This document shows, piece by piece, positions 18,601 to 25,273 of a stretch of 64,000 bases of DNA. The notes under the pieces are model-generated. The model did no database searches and had not been told where the DNA came from. It worked only from the letters and a program-made list of their open reading frames with translations. Origin of the DNA: Sphingobacteriales bacterium (GTDB taxonomy: Bacteria > Bacteroidota > Bacteroidia > Chitinophagales > CAIOSU01); the NCBI GenBank assembly GCA_027483645.1, contig JAIXUD010000010.1, positions 250,001 through 314,000 of the forward strand. Direction: 5' to 3'. The first letter of the stretch is position 1, and every line of letters begins with the position of its first letter. The position numbers and the translations under genes were made by a program.

Positions 18601-19641
18601 CACTGCCACGGTGTAAAGCTTGTTTAACGACTCCGTGGTATAGTAGCGGCTCACTACCAGCTTTTCAGCTGCCATACTTAGTGAGGCACTTACAGCTTTT
18701 CTTACAGCCGCGTTCGCATACAGCACGGTACCATCAATGCGTATCATGGCGACAAAGTCGGTAGTTGATTCTACGGTAATCAGCAGCCGTTCGCGCTCTT
18801 CGGCAAGCTTTTTTTCAGCGGTCATATCGCTGTGTATCAGCATCAGTCCCGCTGGTTGGTTTTTGCTAGCTTGGTACTTAGTTATGCTTATATAGTGCCA
18901 GCGCTCGTCGCCTTTTTTGTGGCGTATACGCAGCTCAGCTTCGCCGGGCTTACTAAATGGTTGACTTACTTGTAGCAGTGTCGCATAGTTAGACCCTATT
19001 ACTGCTTGATGATTATAACCAATAAGTTTGCAAAACCGCTCGTTCGCAAAGCTTATATTGCCTTGGTCATCTAGCAGCACCACGCCCTCGTTCATGTGCT
19101 CCACCAAGCTCTTGTAGCTCGCTTCGCTTTGCTTTAGTTGTCTATTTGCTTGATGGCGTTCACGCTCCATTAAAGTGCGGAGTTGGCTTTCGTTCTCCTC
19201 TATTTTGCGTTTTTGGGTTATTTCTAGGGTAATGTCGCTGTAGGTAGCTATGCAGCCAACCATAGTGCCATTGGCATCTTTATGGGGCCGGGCATGTACG
19301 TTAATGTAAGTATCGGTTTGGTTGAATTTGAGGCAGATGGCAATTTTACACTCCTTACCCGTGGCTAAAACCTTTGCAATCGGCAGTTTATGAGGCGGTA
19401 GTGGCTTTAATGTGTTGGCATCCCGAACTTGGTAATGTTGGTGCCAGTTGAGGGGGCTTATGACTTCGGTCTGTTTGCCTAAATCTTGCTGGGCTGCCTT
19501 GTTGAGGAAAACAAAGTTGCTCTCCAAGTCAGTAACAACTACCCGCTCCTGCAACAAATCAAGGTATCCTACCAAATCTGCCGATAAGGTCAATGGATTG
19601 TTGATCTTTTTGGCTTTAGTCAATTTACCCTGCTCGGCCAT
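15604..19641 (-). CDS. Multi-PAS/GAF sensor histidine kinase
   Basis: About 6 PAS segments, 2 GAF-like segments, HisKA [25 protein letters not shown], HATPase [33 protein letters not shown]. Confidence 0.93.
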   Translation of the reverse strand: [1345 protein letters not shown]

Positions 19642-19722
19642 AATTATAAAAATGTGGCGTTCCTACAATACGCTATCTTGAAGGTACTAAAGCCTGCTCA
19701 CATTTTAAAGCACAAATTAATA

Positions 19723-20562
19723 TTACGATATTTCGTATATCGGTTTTATGCCTGCCAAAAGCAGGTCTTTTTGGTCGAAAAGTTCCATGCCGCAGTGGTT
19801 GCAATTGAAACCATAGGCAATATAATGTTTGCTGCCAGGCTCTATCTCTTCATAGCCGTGCAATGGCGCATAGCTGCCGCACTTTATACAGGGTATCCGT
19901 TTATTGGTTAGGTCTAGCTTAGTATTGTCCACATCAAAGTTACCTTCCATCAAAGCTTCATCAATACTCATTACCCGGTTTTGGTTGTATCGTAGCAGCA
20001 GCTCAGTATCCATCTCGCTGGCGCGATATACGGCATCATGTAGCAGGCCTTGGTCAACCATCATTTCAACCAAGTTTAGCGTGCCATAGGCCAGCCGTTC
20101 CAACACCCGTGCCGAAGGGGATAGCTTACTTTCTGCTACCTTTAGCCAAAGCTGGAAGTATGGCTCAAAAAACGGACGTTTCAAGGCAAAATGTTTGGCA
20201 AATACGGCAAGTGTATGCTCTGGGCTGCTAATGTGATTTTTTTCGTTGAGCAAAGTAGCTTTTAGCAATTCATATAAGTGGTGATGCTCATCAGCTGGCA
20301 GTTCTTTGCCCAAAGCGAGGTCTTTGGCCTCCCTTGGGAAATGCCTAAAACAACCTTGAAAGTCTTTTTGCAAAGCCAATACACCCAGCAAACCGCCTAT
20401 GGCGCTGCACAGGTGTTGCGCAGCAGCAGTACCTTCGTAGTTATTTGCTAGTTGCCTGTGCGTGCTTTCCAGGCCTTCGTTAAGGTGGAAAATAAGGTTA
20501 TCCACCTTTTCGTCTAGTATCTTGTGTTGCACCTTTACGAGCAGTATATGCATACCCCCCAA
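19723..20562 (-). CDS. Hypothetical protein with C-terminal zinc-ribbon-like motif
   Basis: 279 aa; CIKCGS...CNHCGMELF two CxxC knuckles. Confidence 0.7.
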   Translation of the reverse strand: MGGMHILLVKVQHKILDEKVDNLIFHLNEGLESTHRQLANNYEGTAAAQHLCSAIGGLLGVLALQKDFQGCFRHFPREAKDLALGKELPADEHHHLYELLKATLLNEKNHISSPEHTLAVFAKHFALKRPFFEPYFQLWLKVAESKLSPSARVLERLAYGTLNLVEMMVDQGLLHDAVYRASEMDTELLLRYNQNRVMSIDEALMEGNFDVDNTKLDLTNKRIPCIKCGSYAPLHGYEEIEPGSKHYIAYGFNCNHCGMELFDQKDLLLAGIKPIYEIS

Positions 20563-20668
20563 ATTTAACCTTTAAGATAGGTATTTTTACAATTTGAAAA
20601 AATGGGGCAGCAGATAATTCGGCTGGGTCACTCGTTTAGGGTATTCCAATCACCAATTGGGCTTCAAT

Positions 20669-20699
20669 TTGGATTCGTTCTAAACAAGGCGTACTTTTG
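20669..20699 (+). promoter_or_regulatory. Bacteroidota-type promoter candidate (TTTG-N20-TACTTTTG)
   Basis: TTTG (ending 20671) and TACTTTTG (20692-20699) match the TTTG/TAnnTTTG consensus, 16 bp before the ATG at 20716. Confidence 0.5.
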
Positions 20700-20715
20700 T
20701 TATGAAATTATAGCC

Positions 20716-20904
20716 ATGATGGGTCAACCCAACGACCATACTACCCCACAAACTGAGAACCCTGTCGAGAAGAACTTATCTCGCAAGGAAAAAATGATTT
20801 TCTGGTTCAAACGCTTGGGCTGGCTTGGGTTTCTCTTTTTCCTTGCTAAAGGAATAATATGGTTGGTTGTAGCGTATTTCGCTGGCGATGCCATTTTTAG
20901 CTAG
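20716..20904 (+). CDS. Small single-helix membrane protein, hypothetical
   Basis: MMGQPNDHTTPQTENP..LGWLGFLFFLAKGIIWLVVAYFAGDAIFS; start trimmed from the track ORF (20602) because of the promoter-like box inside it. Confidence 0.65.
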   Translation: MMGQPNDHTTPQTENPVEKNLSRKEKMIFWFKRLGWLGFLFFLAKGIIWLVVAYFAGDAIFS

Positions 20905-20912
20905 TTTCCAAA

Positions 20913-22409
20913 TTACCGCAGTTGCCTGCGTTCCTTCCACTTACTTCCCGCACCTTCATTATTATTGCAGGTAGCTGCTTGTGTGGTGTTTTTCTTGGCT
21001 TGTTCCAACACTTTTATACCTAGCAACGCCGCTATCAAGGCTTCGTCTTCAAGGCGCTCTTGCAGCATTTCAGGTTTAAAATAGCGAGCGATAAAGTGCG
21101 TATCGAAGTTGCCGGTTACAAAAGCTTCATGCTGCATTACCCACTTGCCAAACTGCAGCGTGTTTTTAATACCCACAATATCATACTCCTCAATGGCGCG
21201 TACCATACGCTGAAGCGCCTCGGTGCGGTCTTTGCCGTGCGTGGTCAGCTTGGCTATCATGGGGTCGTAATAGATAGGGATGTCCATACCTTGTTCAAAG
21301 CCATCATCTACTCTTACGCCTGGGCCGTTCGGGCGGCTGTAGGTTCCCAGCTTGCCAATATCGGGCAGGAAGCCATTGGCTGGATCCTCCGCATATACGC
21401 GCAGCTCAACCGCATGGCCAATGATTTTAAGGTCTTCTTGGGTAAACGATAATTTCTCGTCCCGAGCCACTTTTATCTGTTCTTTTACCAAGTCCACGCC
21501 AGTGATAAGCTCGGTTACCGGGTGCTCTACCTGCAAGCGGGTATTCATTTCCAGGAAGTAGTAGTTCAGTTGTTCATCCACCAAAAACTCCACCGTGCCG
21601 GCGCCGCTGTAGTTACAGGCTTTGGCTACCATTACGGCACTTTGGCCCATTTTCTCCCGTACTTCAGGGGTCAATACGCTCGATGGCGCCTCTTCAATAA
21701 CCTTTTGGTGGCGACGCTGTATGCTGCACTCGCGCTCAAAAAGGTGTACCACGTTGCCATGGTTATCTGCCAATACCTGTATCTCAATATGCCTTGGGGA
21801 ACCAACGAATTTCTCAATAAACACTGCACCATCGCCAAAAGAAGCCACTGCTTCGCTCACCGCGCGCTGCATTTGCTCTTCAAACTCCTCTACATGCTCC
21901 ACTACCCGCATGCCTTTGCCACCGCCACCAGCAGCAGCCTTAAGCAATACGGGGAAACCGATGCTCTGTGCCAGTTTCTTGGCCACTTCTATATCATCAA
22001 TTGCGCCTTCGCTGCCGGGCACCATCGGTATGCCGAAACCCTTTACCGCATCCTTTGCTGATAGCTTGTTGCCCATCAATTGGATAGAGTAGGGGCTAGG
22101 CCCGATAAACGTAATACCCGCTGCGGCCACCTTCTCAGAGAAAGCGGCGTTTTCGGACAAAAAGCCATAGCCCGGATGGATGCCATCCACGCCCAGTTTC
22201 AATGCCTCGGCAATAATCTTGTCCGCCAACAGGTAACTTTGGTTGCTCGGCGGTGGGCCTAATAGTATGGCTTCATCAGCATAGCGCACATGCGGCGCAT
22301 TGCGGTCGGCCTCGCTATATACGGCAACGGTTTTAATACCCATTTCCTTTGCACTGCGCATCACTCGCAACGCTATCTCACCACGGTTGGCAACCAGGAT
22401 TTTTTTCAT
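20913..22409 (-). CDS. accC: Acetyl-CoA carboxylase biotin carboxylase subunit
   Basis: MKKILVANRGEIALRVMRSAKEMG, GGGGKGMRVV, FLEMNTRLQVEHPVTE. Confidence 0.93.
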   Translation of the reverse strand: MKKILVANRGEIALRVMRSAKEMGIKTVAVYSEADRNAPHVRYADEAILLGPPPSNQSYLLADKIIAEALKLGVDGIHPGYGFLSENAAFSEKVAAAGITFIGPSPYSIQLMGNKLSAKDAVKGFGIPMVPGSEGAIDDIEVAKKLAQSIGFPVLLKAAAGGGGKGMRVVEHVEEFEEQMQRAVSEAVASFGDGAVFIEKFVGSPRHIEIQVLADNHGNVVHLFERECSIQRRHQKVIEEAPSSVLTPEVREKMGQSAVMVAKACNYSGAGTVEFLVDEQLNYYFLEMNTRLQVEHPVTELITGVDLVKEQIKVARDEKLSFTQEDLKIIGHAVELRVYAEDPANGFLPDIGKLGTYSRPNGPGVRVDDGFEQGMDIPIYYDPMIAKLTTHGKDRTEALQRMVRAIEEYDIVGIKNTLQFGKWVMQHEAFVTGNFDTHFIARYFKPEMLQERLEDEALIAALLGIKVLEQAKKNTTQAATCNNNEGAGSKWKERRQLR

Positions 22410-22573
22410 AGGGTATAAAGATAGGGAGTTAGCAAGGAGTTACAAACGGCTGTTGTTTTCAATTTTCCTTGAAAATTTGAAATTCAACGCCAGATTTACA
22501 AGAAATCAGTCACATCGTTACCACTGTAAATCGTACTTTGTACATCGTACATTGTACATCAACAAAAAAACCC

Positions 22574-23533
22574 TCATTCCCCCGCCGTTTCCCCAGCATT
22601 TACTGGCACAGGCAACACCACCCGCATCAGTATGGCATTGTGGTCGCTTAGGCTGCAGAACTCGGCGCACCAGCGCTCTTGGTATAGGCGCACGTAGCGT
22701 TTCATCATGATGGGCTGCACCCCGTTCGGTCGGTACAATATAAAATCTATAAGCCTGCCGTTTTTCGCATTGTTGGTCATGTCGTTCACGTTTCCATCGG
22801 CAGAAAATTTTTCTTGGCTGTGTATCGTGTCATCTACCGCATCTAGCACCTTAAGCATCATAGGGTACTTAAGGGTATCGCTTTGATAGGTGTTGAAATC
22901 GCCAGCCAAAAACTGCGGTACGCCGGTTTCGGCATTTGGCAGCACGATGGAAGCCATATCAAGGTATTGCGACAATTTAGTGCGCCAGCTGCCACCCGCT
23001 TGCATATGGGTGCCAGCCACTTGTATGCGTTGGCCCGATGGCAATGTAGCCTCCACTAGCAAGGCACCCTTGTGTGCCCAACGATCAATCTCTTCCCGTT
23101 TTTTATATCGCACCCGATCAATCTTTTTAAGCGGATATTTGCTATAGATTACAACGCCACTGTTGGTTTTAAAGGGGATTAACGATCGGTTGGCAGGCCC
23201 AATTTTGTAAGGGTATTCCTTTCGCATCCTGCGCTTGATAATGCGGCGGCTTCGCACATCAAATAATTCCTGGAACACTACGATATCAATGCCGTCATCT
23301 TTTAGGTGTTGAGGGATCAGCCTAGCACGCTTCATGGGGCCACGGCGCACTGGCAGCAACAGTCTTGGTAACATTTGTATGTTGTAGGAAAGGATGCGTA
23401 CCTCCCCCGGTTCGCGAACCGCCAATTCGGGTATTTCTTGTTTTACAATCTCTAGCGTTTGCGCTTTGCTTGTAAGCGAAAGAAAACATAAAACCGCTGT
23501 TATCAGCAAGGGGAAAGACTTTAAATAACTCAT
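22574..23533 (-). CDS. Endonuclease/exonuclease/phosphatase family protein (sphingomyelinase-like), secreted
   Basis: ILSYNIQMLPRLL, VVFQELFD, AGTHMQAG, LAGDFNTY, LSDHNAI motifs; signal peptide. Confidence 0.88.
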   Translation of the reverse strand: MSYLKSFPLLITAVLCFLSLTSKAQTLEIVKQEIPELAVREPGEVRILSYNIQMLPRLLLPVRRGPMKRARLIPQHLKDDGIDIVVFQELFDVRSRRIIKRRMRKEYPYKIGPANRSLIPFKTNSGVVIYSKYPLKKIDRVRYKKREEIDRWAHKGALLVEATLPSGQRIQVAGTHMQAGGSWRTKLSQYLDMASIVLPNAETGVPQFLAGDFNTYQSDTLKYPMMLKVLDAVDDTIHSQEKFSADGNVNDMTNNAKNGRLIDFILYRPNGVQPIMMKRYVRLYQERWCAEFCSLSDHNAILMRVVLPVPVNAGETAGE

Positions 23534-23554
23534 AGCCTCTAAGATAATAAAAAA

Positions 23555-23711
23555 GTTACGAGTTGCGAGTTACGGGTTACGGGTTGAAATAATGATAGCT
23601 ATTACTCCAATTTGGGGAGACGAGCACTGCAATTCACGGATTTGTATTGTCAATTTTTTTACTATGGACATTAATCTGATAACTCGTAACCCGTAACTCG
23701 CAACTCGTAAC
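23555..23711. repeat. Inverted pair of ~7-bp-period arrays (gttacgg family), 31-bp arms
   Basis: gttacgagttgcgagttacgggttacgggtt (23555-23585) vs aactcgtaacccgtaactcgcaactcgtaac (23681-23711); 30/31 complementary. Confidence 0.95.
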
Positions 23712-23740
23712 TTGTTCTCGCAACCATTTTTGTATATTTG
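23712..23740 (+). promoter_or_regulatory. Promoter candidate for pdhB (TTG-N18-TATATTTG)
   Basis: TATATTTG at 23733-23740 matches TAnnTTTG; TTG at 23712-23714. Confidence 0.5.
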
Positions 23741-23763
23741 CCTCGGAAAAAATCAGTTTTGCT

Positions 23764-24747
23764 ATGAGACAAATCCGGCTTAGAGATGCCATCCGCGAGG
23801 CGATGGCCGAGGAAATGAGGCTTGACAAGAATGTTTTCTTGATGGGCGAAGAAGTGGCCGAGTACGATGGCGCCTACAAAGTAAGCCAAGGCATGCTGGC
23901 CGAGTTTGGCCCTAAACGCATTATTGATACCCCCATTGCCGAGCTGGGTTTCACCGGTATCGGCGTAGGTGCCGCCATGAACGGCGTACGCCCAATCATT
24001 GAGTTTATGACCTGGAACTTTGCCGTATTGGCATTCGACCAAATTGTAAACTCGGCTGCCAAAATGCTATCCATGTCGGCTGGTGAGTTTGGTTGCCCTA
24101 TTGTGTTCCGTGGGCCATCGGGCGCTGCTGGTCAGCTAGGTGCACAGCACAGCCAAAGCTTCGAAAGCTGGATGGCGAATACCCCAGGCTTGAAGGTGAT
24201 TTCTATCTCGAACCCTTACGATGCTAAGGGCTTGCTGAAAGCGGCCATCCGTGATAACGACCCGGTTTGCTTCTTTGAGAGCGAAGTGTTGTACTCTGAA
24301 ATGGGTGATGTGCCTGAAGAGGAATATATCCTGCCTATCGGTAAGGCGCGCATCGACCGTGAGGGTAAGCACGTTACCATTGTTTCCTTCAACAAGATGA
24401 TGAAAGTAGCCCAAGGCGCTGCCGATGAGTTGGCCAAGGACGGCATAGAAGCTGAAATCATCGACTTACGCACTATCCGCCCATTGGATATCGATACCAT
24501 CATCACTTCGGTAAAGAAAACCAATCGCTTGGTAATTGTGGAAGAGGCTTGGCCGTTCGGCAACGTATCTACCGAAATTACGTACTTGGTGCAGAAGTTG
24601 GCGTTCGACCATTTAGATGCCCCTATCTTGCGCATCAACACTCAAGATACCCCGCTGCACTACGCCCCAACCCTTATCGATGTTTGGATGCCCAACCCTA
24701 AGCACGTAATACAAGCGGTGAAGGATGTGATGTACGTTGGTCGATAG
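23764..24747 (+). CDS. pdhB: Pyruvate dehydrogenase E1 component subunit beta
   Basis: MRQIRLRDAIREAMAEEMRLDKNVFLMGEEVAEYDGAYKVSQGML..RIIDTPIAELGFTGIGVGAAMNG. Confidence 0.96.
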   Translation: MRQIRLRDAIREAMAEEMRLDKNVFLMGEEVAEYDGAYKVSQGMLAEFGPKRIIDTPIAELGFTGIGVGAAMNGVRPIIEFMTWNFAVLAFDQIVNSAAKMLSMSAGEFGCPIVFRGPSGAAGQLGAQHSQSFESWMANTPGLKVISISNPYDAKGLLKAAIRDNDPVCFFESEVLYSEMGDVPEEEYILPIGKARIDREGKHVTIVSFNKMMKVAQGAADELAKDGIEAEIIDLRTIRPLDIDTIITSVKKTNRLVIVEEAWPFGNVSTEITYLVQKLAFDHLDAPILRINTQDTPLHYAPTLIDVWMPNPKHVIQAVKDVMYVGR

Positions 24748-24754
24748 ACGTAAT

Positions 24755-25273
24755 AGACCACGGACGACAGACCACGGACAACGTAACTTATTTGCGGATT
24801 AAATTTTTACTGGTATGTTTATCTGCTAAATATTCATACGGTAGTATATGGGATTTAAGTTTGAACAGCTAGAAGTTTGGAAAAGAGCTCTTGATTATTC
24901 TGAAGCTATACATAGTATAACACTAACTTTCCCGAAGGAAGAACTATTTATTTTAACAGCGCAAATCAAAAGGGCTGCGGATTCTATTGATTTGAATATT
25001 GCTGAAGGTTCTACAGGCCAATCCAATCCTGAACAAAGTAAATTTCTGGGCTATGCACTGCGTTCTGCAATTGAAGTGGTATCCTGCCTTTACATTGCCC
25101 GAAAACGTTCATTGATCAAAGAGGAAAAATTCTTGGTGCTTTACAGTGAAGCTGAAACGATTGTAAAACAAGTACAAGCTTTCCGAAAGACATTGAAGTA
25201 AATTGCGCTTTGTCTGGAAAAGGTGATTCCTTATTTATAGTACATGTCGTCCGTCGTCTGTGGTCCGTCGTCT
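24755..25273. repeat. Inverted arrays (GACCACGGACGA family) flanking the four-helix-bundle gene
   Basis: 24755-24782 agaccacggacgacagaccacggacaac vs 25246-25273 gtcgtccgtcgtctgtggtccgtcgtct; 24/28 complementary. Confidence 0.85.
24848..25201 (+). CDS. Four-helix bundle protein (23S rRNA intervening sequence protein family)
   Basis: FEQLEVWKRALDYSEAIHSIT..LTAQIKRAADSIDLNIAEGSTGQSNPEQSKFLGYALRSAIEVVSCLYIA. Confidence 0.93.
   Translation: MGFKFEQLEVWKRALDYSEAIHSITLTFPKEELFILTAQIKRAADSIDLNIAEGSTGQSNPEQSKFLGYALRSAIEVVSCLYIARKRSLIKEEKFLVLYSEAETIVKQVQAFRKTLK

Noticed and set aside
21522-22092. 179-aa and 156-aa ORFs opposite biotin carboxylase
   Set aside because: Antisense to a highly conserved enzyme; no independent support.
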